DNA of 64,000 bases from Pedobacter sp. PACM 27299 (GCF_001412655.1 NZ_CP012996.1:3844001-3908000); one strand, 5' to 3'; positions 18,419 to 27,283 are shown, numbered from the stretch's first letter. The notes: generated by a model not told the origin, from the sequence alone. Made by a program: numbers and translations.

Positions 18419-19687
18419 TTATTTATAAGCGGTAACAGTTCTTCCTTCGATTTTAAACTTCACATTTCCGGTGAGCTCCAGCATTCTTAATACATCGGCC
18501 AGGTTTTGAAAGCGGTCTACAGTTCCTGCAAAACATAAGCGTCTGAGCTCCTCATTTTTAAATTTAGTTTCAATATTGTACCAGCGGGATAGTTTTCGCA
18601 TGATACTGCCGAGTTCTTCATGTTCAAATAGGAAATAGCCATCTTTCCAGGCCACTGCTGCTTCGATCTGGGCCGCTGCCAGCGAAAGACCGTTACTGTT
18701 CGCATTGTTGTTGTTGTCATGAGCATGGTCATCGGTATTGGCATTGGCGTTGGCCAGCAAAGCGCGCTGTCCGGGTTTGAGCATCAGGTGTTTTCCTGAT
18801 TTTAGATCAGTCACCCCAACCGATCCTTCCAGCAATGTGGTGACCACCCTGGCTTCATCGGGATAGCTGTTAATGTTAAAATGTGTACCATATACTTCTA
18901 CCACCTGGTTCAGACTGCGCACCTTAAAGGCTTTATTTTTGTCTTTCGCCACTTCAAAATAGGCCTCTCCTTCTAATTCTACCATGCGTACTCCCCCATC
19001 AAAAGTCAAAGGAAAAGTTAGGGCACTGGCTGCATTCATCCATACTTTTGTCCCATCTGGCAGCATGATTTTATATTGACCACCTCTGGGGGTGACCAGT
19101 ACATTTGAGCCTTTGATCCGGGAATTGAGCTGCTGTTTTACAGGTTTGTATAAGAGAAAACCATCTTTGGTTTTAGAAATCCCATTGGACCGATATTTTG
19201 CTTCATCTCCGGTTTCCAGCTCTGCCAGGCTAAACCTGGTGCCATTTGCCATGGTCAGAAATGCCTTTTCAGTTCCAGGCTTCAAATCGGACACCAGCTC
19301 TGGTTTTTGAGCCTGATTTGAAGAATTTACGTAAACAAACAGGATGGTGGACAAGCTGATCAGCACTACGGCAGCACTTATTTTTAGCCATAACGGTCTT
19401 GAATTCGGCTTCAGTCTGACTATTTTTTGCAGTTCTATAGGGGCTGTCCTCACTGCTGACAGTATATTGCTGAGCATCTGCTGACTTTCTTCCGCTTTAA
19501 AAACAGGTGTTGTTTCTTCGGGATTTTCCCAGGTTTCTGCCGCTAATCCCTCAAAAGAGGATTCATTGGCTGGATCTGCCATTAAGCTGAATAGTTCTTT
19601 TTTCTGTAGATCGCTCAGCGTATTAGCGCGTTGCCGCGCCCTTAAATAGACGATTCGTAAATTCATTATTTGTCGGTATCTAAACAT
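18419..19687 (-). CDS. FecR-family anti-sigma factor
   Basis: A 422-residue inner-membrane regulator. Residues 1-90 form the cytoplasmic anti-sigma part. One membrane segment follows near 100-121 (LWLKISAAVVLISLSTILFVYV region). The periplasmic FecR domain contains TPRGGQYKIMLPDGTKVWMN and VEVYGTHFNINSY, and a C-terminal DUF4974-like region (FEHEELGSIMRKLSRWYN) contacts the STN domain. An Asn/His/Asp-rich stretch (near residues 315-330) interrupts the two periplasmic parts. It is encoded 43 bp after the sigma factor and before the STN-type SusC, completing a standard surface-signalling trio. A start at the second methionine (MNLRIVYLRARQRA) is possible. Confidence 0.92.
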   Translation of the reverse strand: MFRYRQIMNLRIVYLRARQRANTLSDLQKKELFSLMADPANESSFEGLAAETWENPEETTPVFKAEESQQMLSNILSAVRTAPIELQKIVRLKPNSRPLWLKISAAVVLISLSTILFVYVNSSNQAQKPELVSDLKPGTEKAFLTMANGTRFSLAELETGDEAKYRSNGISKTKDGFLLYKPVKQQLNSRIKGSNVLVTPRGGQYKIMLPDGTKVWMNAASALTFPLTFDGGVRMVELEGEAYFEVAKDKNKAFKVRSLNQVVEVYGTHFNINSYPDEARVVTTLLEGSVGVTDLKSGKHLMLKPGQRALLANANANTDDHAHDNNNNANSNGLSLAAAQIEAAVAWKDGYFLFEHEELGSIMRKLSRWYNIETKFKNEELRRLCFAGTVDRFQNLADVLRMLELTGNVKFKIEGRTVTAYK

Positions 19688-19730
19688 AAAGACACCGAAA
19701 TTATAGAAAAGTGGATGTCAGGTCAGAGAA

Positions 19731-20324
19731 TTATTTTTGCATGAGCCCCATCATCACCCAAAGTGCAAGATAGGAAAGGTGCATTTTGACAAAAGTGGAC
19801 ACACTTTTTAAAGCCAATTGCTGGTATTTTTTCACAGAATCCGGACTGATCATCAATTGATCAGCAATTTCATGGTTTTTGAGTCCTTCCATGCGAAGTC
19901 GGAATACGCGTTGCTGCTGAGGGGGCAGCGTTGAGGTGGCTTTTTCAATCAGCTGCAAGTAATCATCATCATGGGCTATATCGCTCTGCTCCTGTTCCAG
20001 ATCAGGCAATAACGTATGGTATGCTGTTGCTTTTTTTTGCTCCCGCTGGATCTTTCTAATGCAGTTTAAGGTGTAATTTTTACTCAAAACAAAGAGGTAG
20101 GCATCAAATTTCTGTATTTCCAACAGCTCTCCCCTTTTTTGCCAGACCTTAATAAAAATATCCTGTACGATCTCCTGAGTGAGTTCCTTAGCGCCTATTA
20201 TAGAAAATACAAATCCCGAAACCTGCTGCTGGTAATCATCAAATAACTTCGAGAAAGCATCTTCATCTCCAGCAGCCACTCTACGGAGTAAAAAGATTTC
20301 ATTAGGAATAGAATTTAGTGACAA
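19731..20324 (-). CDS. ECF RNA polymerase sigma-70 factor
   Basis: A 197-residue extracytoplasmic-function sigma factor of the Bacteroidota FecI-like group. Region 2 is visible as AFSKLFDDYQQQV through TQEIVQDIFIKVWQKR, and region 4 as LPPQQQRVFRLRMEGLKNHEIADQL, with its helix-turn-helix ending SPDSVKKYQQLALKSV. The C-terminus is unusual in being hydrophobic (HLSYLALWVMMGLMQK), a possible membrane-associating tail. It is the first gene of the locus and should drive the susC transcript when FecR is signalled. The 229 bp upstream contain no gene. Confidence 0.93.
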   Translation of the reverse strand: MSLNSIPNEIFLLRRVAAGDEDAFSKLFDDYQQQVSGFVFSIIGAKELTQEIVQDIFIKVWQKRGELLEIQKFDAYLFVLSKNYTLNCIRKIQREQKKATAYHTLLPDLEQEQSDIAHDDDYLQLIEKATSTLPPQQQRVFRLRMEGLKNHEIADQLMISPDSVKKYQQLALKSVSTFVKMHLSYLALWVMMGLMQK

Positions 20325-20553
20325 TGCTTTTTTTTAAGCCCTAAACTTATGAAATTCTTTTGGATGGCGCATAAAACATTCCAATTTAAGAAGGCTTATA
20401 AAATCTGAAGTAGAACAGATATAGGATGCCGCTTGTTATGCTAAGAACCTTGGCATACGGAGCATAGGTCTCATTTTTTTTACCATCTTTTTAAGTCAGG
20501 AACAATTAGGCTACAAAAAAATACGTCATATTTATAAAAAAAGTTCCCAGTAC

Positions 20554-21951
20554 ATGACATTATCATCAAAAATTTTAGACCTTATTCCTGTTGCCTGTTT
20601 CCATCTTGATGAAAAGGGTCTGATTGATTATGTCAACGTTCCTACAGAAACGCTTTGTGCAAAAAAAAGGACTGAATTATTGGGATTCAATTTCTGGGAA
20701 GTGTTTCCTGAATGGAAGTCCGGGCCAATGTTTCAGAAATTCGAAAAGACTATAACCGAACAACAGGCAACCACTTATGAGTTCTTTTCATACCTAACGC
20801 AGGGCTGGATCAGACTAACGGCAAGCCCGGAAGAAGATGGCGTTATCCTCGTATTTAATCCTTTCCTTTTAACAGAGGAATTGGATTCCATGAGTATGGA
20901 ATTAAAGAAATCGGAAGAACGATTTAGGATGTTTGTTAATGCCAGTTCAGACATGGTCTATGAGATGAGCGCAGACTGGTCTCAGATGTATCAGCTAAAA
21001 GGCAAAGAATTTCTGGCCGATACTGAAGAAGTAACCGAAGACTGGATTCAGCTGTATATACCTAAAAACGAACAGCCCAGGGTGTTGAAGGCGATAAAAG
21101 AAGCCATCAACAATAAGGCTACTTTTGAGCTTGAACATGAAGTTTTAGCGGCAGATGGCAGTATTGGATGGACATGTTCGCGCGCCATACCTTTTTTGAA
21201 CGATCAAGGTGAAATCATAGAATGGTTCGGAACGGCAAAGGACATGACTAAAATCAGGGAAGCAGAACGTAAAATCCGTTACCTGGAAGTCCGTCAGCAG
21301 CAGGAGATCCTTCGGGTCACTTTAAATACCCAGGAAGAAGAACGACGCCGGGTTTCAGAAAGCCTTCACAATGGACTGGGACAATTGCTATATGCGGTTA
21401 AAATGTCTATAAATTATCTAAGCCTTACCATGGCTACAGATACTCCTGAAGAATTTAACACTGCCCAAAACTATACCTATACTTTGCTAAACGACGCTAT
21501 AAAGGCCTGTAGAACGCTTTCACACGAGTTGATGCCGACTGAACTGGCAGAATTTGGCCTCGATGTAGCTTTATCCGATTTATGCAGTCAGATGAACGAG
21601 GATATTACCTATGATTGCCATATTGAATTGAATGGGATCACTTTGGATAAGTTTATGGAAATCGCTGTCTTCCGAATAATTCAGGAATTGGTATTTAATG
21701 TAATTAAACATGCGCATGCAACAATATTATCTGTAGAAGTTGTGATTGAAAACGATCATATTGTCATGAGAGTAAAGGATAATGGCCAAGGTTTTCCAAT
21801 TGAAAAAGTACAGCATTCAGGCATCGGCTTGTCGTCAATACGTGTAAAGACCGCACTTTTAAACGGAAACTTTCAACTCTCCTCCTTGCCCGGAGAAGGA
21901 TCAAGCATAGAAGTTAAGATTCCCTTAAACCTGACCAATGATCTGGATTAA
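20554..21951 (+). CDS. PAS-PAS sensor histidine kinase, HisKA_3 (NarL-partner) type
   Basis: A 465-residue cytoplasmic kinase. Residues 5-105 and about 120-240 are two PAS domains; the second ends with EIIEWFGTAKDMT, a PAC-like segment. Residues 258-330 form the HisKA_3 dimerisation domain, with the phospho-acceptor in EEERRRVSESLHNGLGQLL. The C-terminal HATPase_c has NVIKHAHA, VKDNGQGF and GIGLSSIRVKT. This kinase class normally pairs with LuxR-type response regulators, but none is adjacent. No membrane segment is present, so it probably senses a soluble or redox cue. Confidence 0.88.
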   Translation: MTLSSKILDLIPVACFHLDEKGLIDYVNVPTETLCAKKRTELLGFNFWEVFPEWKSGPMFQKFEKTITEQQATTYEFFSYLTQGWIRLTASPEEDGVILVFNPFLLTEELDSMSMELKKSEERFRMFVNASSDMVYEMSADWSQMYQLKGKEFLADTEEVTEDWIQLYIPKNEQPRVLKAIKEAINNKATFELEHEVLAADGSIGWTCSRAIPFLNDQGEIIEWFGTAKDMTKIREAERKIRYLEVRQQQEILRVTLNTQEEERRRVSESLHNGLGQLLYAVKMSINYLSLTMATDTPEEFNTAQNYTYTLLNDAIKACRTLSHELMPTELAEFGLDVALSDLCSQMNEDITYDCHIELNGITLDKFMEIAVFRIIQELVFNVIKHAHATILSVEVVIENDHIVMRVKDNGQGFPIEKVQHSGIGLSSIRVKTALLNGNFQLSSLPGEGSSIEVKIPLNLTNDLD

Positions 21952-22076
21952 TTAGGAGCCAGATTTTCCGTCGTGTTCCTGCTAGCCCGCTGTTATCCAT
22001 TTGCTATGTTGCTGTTATTCTTTTGAGATTTTGTTGGCTATGTGAACGCAAACCAACCACTTCTTTGTCGTTTCTA

Positions 22077-22169
22077 TTGCGGAAGCTGGATCAGTACCAC
22101 AATGAGATTTTTTTAAACCATCGAAATTTAAGTCTGGAAGAGCTCAGCAACAGGCTGGATTCCAAATAA
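22077..22169 (+). pseudogene. Possible remnant of an AraC-type helix-turn-helix
   Basis: The 364 bp between 21951 and 22316 carry no complete gene. One short frame in it reads LRKLDQYHNEIFLNHRNLSL followed by EELSNRLDSK and a stop. This resembles the first helices of an AraC domain, where a leading helix is followed by LSLEELA. Neither the second half of the motif nor a start is present, so it would be a decayed fragment. The similarity is short and could be chance. Confidence 0.25.
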
Positions 22170-22232
22170 GAAGCATATTTCTGCTGCAGACTGCTTTCGA
22201 TAAACCAGGATTCAGAAACACATTACAGCCCA

Positions 22233-22292
22233 ATTGGTTAATTACATCGGTTATTGTATGTGTTAATCGTATTGATCAATTGCATTGGTTAA
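22233..22292 (+). promoter_or_regulatory. Direct repeat upstream of the FAD monooxygenase
   Basis: The 9-mer ATTGGTTAA occurs at 22233-22241 and again at 22284-22292, about 50 bp apart, in an AT-rich region that ends at the monooxygenase start. This could be an operator pair, but two copies of an AT-rich 9-mer may be chance. Confidence 0.3.
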
Positions 22293-22315
22293 ATAATAAA
22301 TAATTATATATATAT

Positions 22316-23521
22316 ATGAAAATCGCTAATCAAAACATCTTGATTTCCGGAGCCAGCATTGCCGGTCCAACGCTGGCTTTCTGGCTGGCAAAATACGGGT
22401 TCAATGTGACCGTAGTGGAACGTTCAAAAGCATTGAGGCTGGGTGGACAAAACCTGGATGTTAGAGATGCTGGCAGGGCGATTGCTCAGATGATGGGCAT
22501 CGAAAAAGAAATTCTGGCAGCGAATACGGGAGAAATCGGACTTCAATTTGTCAATAAGGACAATGAGGTGGAAGCTGCCTTTCCCAGAGAGGGAACAAAC
22601 AGCTTTACCAGTGAGGCAGAGATCCTTAGAGGCGATTTGGTTAATATACTTTACAAACACACAAAAGATAACGTAAAATATGTGTTTGGAAAATACATCA
22701 CTGGCATAAATCAGCAAGAAGACAGCGTAAATGTCACTTTTAGCGATGGCGAAACTCAGGTTTTTGACCTGCTGATTGCTGCCGATGGTGTACGATCAAC
22801 CACCAGGCAAATCCTTTTTGGTGATGAGCCAAAAGTAAAGTTTACCGGCTTGTACAATGCCTGGTACACCATTCCAAAGGCAACAACCGACACGAAATGG
22901 GCGCGCTGGTATACTGCAGTCGGCTCCAGAGTGATGTTGATCCGACCAGATAATCATGGGACTACCAGAGCATCATTCAGCTTTCTTTCCGAAGATAAAG
23001 GTTATCAAAACTTATCCAGCAGCGAACAGAAGGCTATTCTCAAGGGAAAACTATTAGGAGCGGGATGGGAAGTAGACCGTTTAATGGAAGAAATTGATAA
23101 AAATGAGGATGTATATTTCGACGGCATCAGCCAGATCCATGCGCCAAAATGGTTCAATGGCAGAGCTGGTATAATCGGAGATGCAGCCTACTGTCCTACT
23201 CCGCTTACTGGCATGGGCACCACGCTGGCGATAGTTGGTGCTTACCTGCTTGCAGGCGAACTCTCCAGACACGACAAACATGAAGATGCGTTTAAAGCTT
23301 ATGAAGAACGCATGCGTCCATTTGTAGAAAAGGTTCAGCAGCTTCCTCCAGGAGTACCTTGGCTAGCGCATCCGAAAACAAAGCTTGGGGTATCCCTGGT
23401 GAATACGGTAGCAGGAATTGTAGCCAGCAATTTTGTCAAGAAAATCAGCAAGCTTTTCAGTGGTAAAGAAAAGGAATCCACAGCTCATGGGATTGAATTG
23501 CCTGACTTTAAAAACAGCTAG
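22316..23521 (+). CDS. FAD-dependent aromatic-type monooxygenase (TetX/PHBH-like)
   Basis: A 401-residue flavoprotein monooxygenase of class A. The Rossmann motif is ILISGASIAGPTLAFWLAKYG, followed by the acidic residue (E) in VTVVERSK. The DG motif is LLIAADGVRSTTR, and the GD motif that contacts the flavin ribityl is GIIGDAAYCPTPLTGMGTT. These agree with TetX-like and 4-hydroxybenzoate hydroxylase-like enzymes, which insert oxygen using NAD(P)H. The substrate cannot be told. The C-terminal 50 residues are specific to this subgroup. It is preceded by an AT-rich region with two ATTGGTTAA copies (22233 and 22284) and an alternating TA run ending at the start codon. Confidence 0.88.
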   Translation: MKIANQNILISGASIAGPTLAFWLAKYGFNVTVVERSKALRLGGQNLDVRDAGRAIAQMMGIEKEILAANTGEIGLQFVNKDNEVEAAFPREGTNSFTSEAEILRGDLVNILYKHTKDNVKYVFGKYITGINQQEDSVNVTFSDGETQVFDLLIAADGVRSTTRQILFGDEPKVKFTGLYNAWYTIPKATTDTKWARWYTAVGSRVMLIRPDNHGTTRASFSFLSEDKGYQNLSSSEQKAILKGKLLGAGWEVDRLMEEIDKNEDVYFDGISQIHAPKWFNGRAGIIGDAAYCPTPLTGMGTTLAIVGAYLLAGELSRHDKHEDAFKAYEERMRPFVEKVQQLPPGVPWLAHPKTKLGVSLVNTVAGIVASNFVKKISKLFSGKEKESTAHGIELPDFKNS

Positions 23522-23530
23522 CTGTTTTTA
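23509..23530 (+). terminator. 22-bp palindrome over the monooxygenase stop codon
   Basis: A perfect palindrome, TAAAAACAGCTA followed by GCTGTTTTTA after sharing its centre with the TAG stop. As RNA it would give an 8-9 bp stem with a 4-base loop ending in a U-run. It is probably a terminator that overlaps the coding end. Confidence 0.55.
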
Positions 23531-23538
23531 AAGGAAAT

Positions 23539-23600
23539 GAAGGTTGATCTAAATGGCAATAAAAATTTAGCTACATTACACGCTTTTTAGATCAACCTTC
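23539..23600 (+). repeat. Perfect 15-bp inverted repeat just ahead of brnQ
   Basis: Arms 23539-23553 and 23586-23600 are exact complements with a 32-base spacer. The right arm ends 15 bp before the TTG start of the transporter gene. It could be a long-loop terminator for the upstream gene, an operator, or a leader RNA structure acting on transporter translation. Confidence 0.55.
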
Positions 23601-23615
23601 CAATAAAAACCAGAA

Positions 23616-24917
23616 TTGAATAAAAAGACAAGAGACATCCTCACCATAGGCTTTGCCCTTTTCGCCATGTTCTTCGGAGCTGGCAATTTATTACTTCCTC
23701 CCTATATTGGCATACAAATAGGAGACCATGTTTGGGTCACCATCCTGGCATTCGGACTGACCGGTATTTTACTACCCTTCCTCGGAATCCTTTCCGTTGT
23801 TCATGCAGGAGACAAATTCGAAGACCTGTCAGCCAGGATTCATCCGCTATTGTCACCCATTTTAGGAACTGTAATCATGCTCTGCATCGGTCCGCTGATT
23901 GCCATTCCACGTACAGCAGCTACGACTTATGAGGTGGGTATTTTACCTTCCTTTCCGTCATCTGGTCCAATCCTGACTTCCATCATCTTTTTTATTGTGA
24001 CCTGGCTTTTAACCATTCGACCTTCCAGGGTCATCGATATTATCGGCAACATACTCACCCCTTTGCTCTTACTTTTACTCATTGTATTGATACTGACAGG
24101 TATATTTTCACCAACGGCCAGCTTTAATGAAGCTACAGTCAGCAGCGGAGAATCTTTTAGATTAGGTTTTATTGAAGGATATCAAACCTTAGATGTCCTG
24201 GCCTCCGTGATCTTCGCCGGAATTATTATTACAGCCTCCAAGGCAAAAGGCTATCAACATAGCCGCTCGAAAATGCAGGTGGTGATCACCGCTGGTGCAC
24301 TTTCCTCCGCTTTCCTGTTTATTGTGTATGGAGGACTCATTTACCTGGGTGCTACTTCGGGTATTTCAGACACTGCGATCAAGCGTTCCGAGTTGTTACT
24401 GCTCATTTCCCATTCCATTTTAGGGCCGTACGCAAACATTGCCATTGCGATCTCCATTGCACTGGCCTGTCTGACCACTTCGATTGCACTGGTTGCGGCT
24501 TTTGGAACCTTCTTTTCTTCTCTGAGCAAAGGAAAATTAAGCTATAAACTATTGGTGACCATTTGCTGTGCAGCTTCTTGTGTACTTTCAATTACCGGTG
24601 TAGACAATATCATTAGTTTCGCCTATCCGATTTTGAGTTTCGTTTACCCTATTACAATCACACTGGTGCTTTATTCAGTTTTCTTTGGCTCCATTGTCAA
24701 AAACCGGAAACCATATATTTATGCCTTACTGGCTTCAACGGTCGTTGCTGTTTTATATTTACTCAAACACTTCTCACTGCTGAGCGAAAGTAGTATTGAA
24801 GCATTCAACTACATTCCTCTTTTTCAATATGAATTAGGTTGGGTGATTCCTTCTGCCATTTGCTTCTTTGCAACCTGGGTAATTGGTGGTTCAGGAAAGC
24901 AACAGCCAATGGGATAG
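23616..24917 (+). CDS. brnQ: Branched-chain amino acid carrier BrnQ (LIVCS family)
   Basis: A 433-residue inner-membrane transporter with about twelve hydrophobic helices. The N-terminal signature TIGFALFAMFFGAGNLLLPP is that of LIVCS carriers, which import leucine, isoleucine and valine with sodium or protons. FGAGN and the following helices are intact, and length is right. The start is a TTG at 23616: no ATG or GTG lies upstream before the inverted repeat, and the encoded MNKKTRDILTIGF matches the usual beginning of the family. The inverted repeat ends 15 bp upstream, which hints at leader-based control. Confidence 0.92.
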   Translation: MNKKTRDILTIGFALFAMFFGAGNLLLPPYIGIQIGDHVWVTILAFGLTGILLPFLGILSVVHAGDKFEDLSARIHPLLSPILGTVIMLCIGPLIAIPRTAATTYEVGILPSFPSSGPILTSIIFFIVTWLLTIRPSRVIDIIGNILTPLLLLLLIVLILTGIFSPTASFNEATVSSGESFRLGFIEGYQTLDVLASVIFAGIIITASKAKGYQHSRSKMQVVITAGALSSAFLFIVYGGLIYLGATSGISDTAIKRSELLLLISHSILGPYANIAIAISIALACLTTSIALVAAFGTFFSSLSKGKLSYKLLVTICCAASCVLSITGVDNIISFAYPILSFVYPITITLVLYSVFFGSIVKNRKPYIYALLASTVVAVLYLLKHFSLLSESSIEAFNYIPLFQYELGWVIPSAICFFATWVIGGSGKQQPMG

Positions 24918-25005
24918 CCGCTTGGGTAAAGTATATTAAAAAGCTTAAATAGTCGAAGGGAAAACCGGTGCTGACAGCGCATTGAGACCTGATTGTTTAT
25001 TGTTT

Positions 25006-25941
25006 TTAAAACCTGCATGAGGCGCCTATAAAGTACTGTTTGGCTGCAGTGTACTGAATTCCATAATTCAAACCTGCATCCAATTTGAAGTCTTTGGCAA
25101 GATCGAGCTGAACAGCCGCGTTTATGAAATTTGACCATTTATGCGCTTTAAAATCGTAAGTATAATAGGTTTCGGCAATGCCATCTAATCCTTTCGATAG
25201 CTCATGACTAATGGTTAAAGATTGTAAAAGCTCCGTATGCATGGCCTGCTGATCAATATCTTTAAGTCTGTCGGCTTCTACCTGTAATCCCAGTTTCCAA
25301 TCACCCGGTAATTTGAATTGCATAGGAAGGATTAAACCACCCTCTAATCGGCTTTGATCATCATATTTAGAAGTAGGAACCTTGATATAAGGCAAGATTG
25401 CAAGCGCAAAATTCCCTGCATCATTGCCTGTCAAATTTTGCTTGACCCTGAAAGTTAAATCTCCGATTCCGGAACTGACTTTCCGTGCTCCTGTAACCTG
25501 GTCCTTCTCCACTTGTCGCCCGAAACTTTGAAAGCCAATCTGAATTGCGGTAGATCCGGTTATCCCAACCTTGAGGTTTCCCTGGTTAATCAGCATCGTA
25601 TGAATTTTCTTATCATCTGATTGTTCATGACTAAACCTCAGCAGATCTGTTTCATACTGAAAGTGACCAGCATCCACGGTGAAAGGAGATTCGGTTACGT
25701 CTGGACGATCTGTTTCCATCTCACGCATCTGATCTTTTGGTGTAGGATGAAATAACCAATATTTGTCAGAATTCTGCTGCTTATCAGAGGTGTTTTTAGG
25801 CTTGGAACTGCGCTGCTGCGCTGAATTTCTCAGTTCCTCTGGATGTCCCTGTCCTACTGAATTTCGCTGCTGCGCAAAACATTGGATCGAGCATTGAACT
25901 CCAAAAAACAACATGATCAGTATTTTATTTCTTTTACTCAT
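25006..25941 (-). CDS. Outer-membrane transporter-like protein, MetA phenol-degradation family
   Basis: A roughly 311-residue exported beta-barrel-type protein. The start was set at the ATG at 25941 (MSKRNKILIMLFFGV), because it gives a clean signal peptide ending in CFAQ; an upstream in-frame ATG at 25983 adds 14 residues. After a Gln/Ser-rich low-complexity stretch, the family hallmark ETDRPDVTESPFTVDAGHFQ begins a beta-rich region that runs to the C-terminal aromatic residue (SCRF). It belongs to the family annotated as transporter or MetA-pathway of phenol degradation, whose biochemistry is poorly known. Confidence 0.8.
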   Translation of the reverse strand: MSKRNKILIMLFFGVQCSIQCFAQQRNSVGQGHPEELRNSAQQRSSKPKNTSDKQQNSDKYWLFHPTPKDQMREMETDRPDVTESPFTVDAGHFQYETDLLRFSHEQSDDKKIHTMLINQGNLKVGITGSTAIQIGFQSFGRQVEKDQVTGARKVSSGIGDLTFRVKQNLTGNDAGNFALAILPYIKVPTSKYDDQSRLEGGLILPMQFKLPGDWKLGLQVEADRLKDIDQQAMHTELLQSLTISHELSKGLDGIAETYYTYDFKAHKWSNFINAAVQLDLAKDFKLDAGLNYGIQYTAAKQYFIGASCRF

Positions 25942-26209
25942 GGTTAAGATCTTTAATAATATTCCGAATAAATGGGCATTCAACCCCCGCTTAGCAGCAA
26001 CGCATTAACCAGCCGCATTAGGGAAATGTTTTAGCTCTCATCAAAAAAAAGAAATTAAAAAATAATTGGAGTCCAGTGAAACAAAGCCATCTGGCCGGCG
26101 GTTCTTCCGAGCGTATTAAAGAATTTAATGACACTGGTTCTGAATGGATTCTATCCTTATACGTTCTTAAAACAATACAAATTACATACTCCTATAAAAA
26201 ACAATAATT

Positions 26210-26797
26210 ATGGCAACTACAGCAAAAAAAGCGGTAAAACCCGCACAAAAAACAAGCGCTAAAAAGACAGGTTCAAAGCCAAGTGCTAAAACCGGAAAAA
26301 TGGAAAACTCTGAGTTTCATGAATTCTTTGTAGATGAACTCAAAGACATTTACTGGGCAGAGAAACACCTGGAAAAGGCCTTACCAAAAATGAAAAAAGC
26401 AGCAACCAGTCCTGAGCTGGCCAGCGCATTTGAGAAACACACTGAAGAAACAAATACGCACATTGCAACTCTGGAACAGGTGTTCGCCTTGCTGGAAGAA
26501 AAACCACAGGCCAAAAAATGTGATGCAATGGAAGGGCTGTTAAAAGAAGCTGACAGTATCATTGAAGATACCGATGCAGGAACCATGATTCGCGATGCAG
26601 GATTAATTCTTGCTGCGCAAAAGGTGGAACATTATGAGATTGCCACTTACGGAACACTAGTGGTGTTTGCGCAAAATATGGGGCATACCGCAGTTGCCGA
26701 TTTACTGCAAAGTACGTTAGACAATGAAAAGGCAACAGATGTTGCTTTAACCGAAGTAGCCGAAAGCTTTATTAATGAGCAGGCGGTATCAGAATAA
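26210..26797 (+). CDS. Ferritin-like DUF892 (YciF/YciE) protein
   Basis: A 195-residue protein. Residues 1-32 are a Lys/Ala-rich, histone-like tail (AKKAVKPAQKTSAKK). The remainder is a ferritin-like four-helix bundle of the DUF892/YciF family, starting EFFVDELKDIYWAEKHL and containing the E/H metal-type positions in KHTEETNTHIATLEQVF and QKVEHYEIATYGTL. Such proteins are linked to general stress, and YciF forms iron-binding dimers. The basic tail may bind DNA or other anions. A terminator-like hairpin follows. Confidence 0.9.
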   Translation: MATTAKKAVKPAQKTSAKKTGSKPSAKTGKMENSEFHEFFVDELKDIYWAEKHLEKALPKMKKAATSPELASAFEKHTEETNTHIATLEQVFALLEEKPQAKKCDAMEGLLKEADSIIEDTDAGTMIRDAGLILAAQKVEHYEIATYGTLVVFAQNMGHTAVADLLQSTLDNEKATDVALTEVAESFINEQAVSE

Positions 26798-26802
26798 TAA
26801 AA

Positions 26803-26837
26803 AACAGCAAGGCTCAGTGTAACTGGACCTTGCTGTT
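26803..26837 (+). terminator. Terminator after the DUF892 gene
   Basis: A 10-bp stem (26803-26812 with 26828-26837) with a 15-base loop that can pair further. A-rich on the left and weakly T/A on the right. It lies 6 bp after the stop codon. Confidence 0.6.
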
Positions 26838-26885
26838 AAACAATTCGCTATCTAAATGGTTATTTGTTATATAAATGCTTGAGAT

Positions 26886-27278
26886 ATGAACTTAAACAGC
26901 AGCAGCACATCGCAACACAGGCCCGAGATTTACGTCCTAGAGGACAACCATGACATCGGTTTTATTCTAGAATATGTGCTTACAGAAGAAGGATTTAAAG
27001 TGAAACTGCTCAGTTCCGCAGCAGAATTTACGGAGGCTTTTAACCTTGCATTGCCTGATATCTTTTTATTGGACGTGATGCTGCCGGATGGAAATGGAAT
27101 AGCGCTTTGTGACCAGATCAAAAAAGACCTGCGCTCCAAACAACTTCCGGTATTGATCATGTCTGCGAATGCCGACATCACCGCCAGTCAGACTTGCCAT
27201 GCCGACGAATTCATCCCTAAGCCCTTTGATTTATCGGATTTAATAAATAAAATCAAACACCATTTGCCAGCAGCATAA
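26886..27278 (+). CDS. Stand-alone response regulator receiver
   Basis: A 130-residue single receiver domain. The acidic pocket is LEDNHD (E19/D20 region), the phospho-acceptor is D63 in IFLLDVMLPDGNG, and the conserved Ser/Thr and Lys are in LIMSANAD and FIPKPF. No output domain is present, so it acts by protein contact or in a phosphorelay. The convergent gene at 27284-29248 is a histidine kinase ending only 5 bp away. It is a natural partner candidate, although the two are on opposite strands and so not co-transcribed. Confidence 0.9.
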   Translation: MNLNSSSTSQHRPEIYVLEDNHDIGFILEYVLTEEGFKVKLLSSAAEFTEAFNLALPDIFLLDVMLPDGNGIALCDQIKKDLRSKQLPVLIMSANADITASQTCHADEFIPKPFDLSDLINKIKHHLPAA

Positions 27279-27283
27279 ATGGA

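Noticed and set aside
22304..22316. Alternating TA run at the monooxygenase start as a phase-variable repeat
   Set aside because: Only about six TA units in an AT-rich leader; too short to argue for slippage control.
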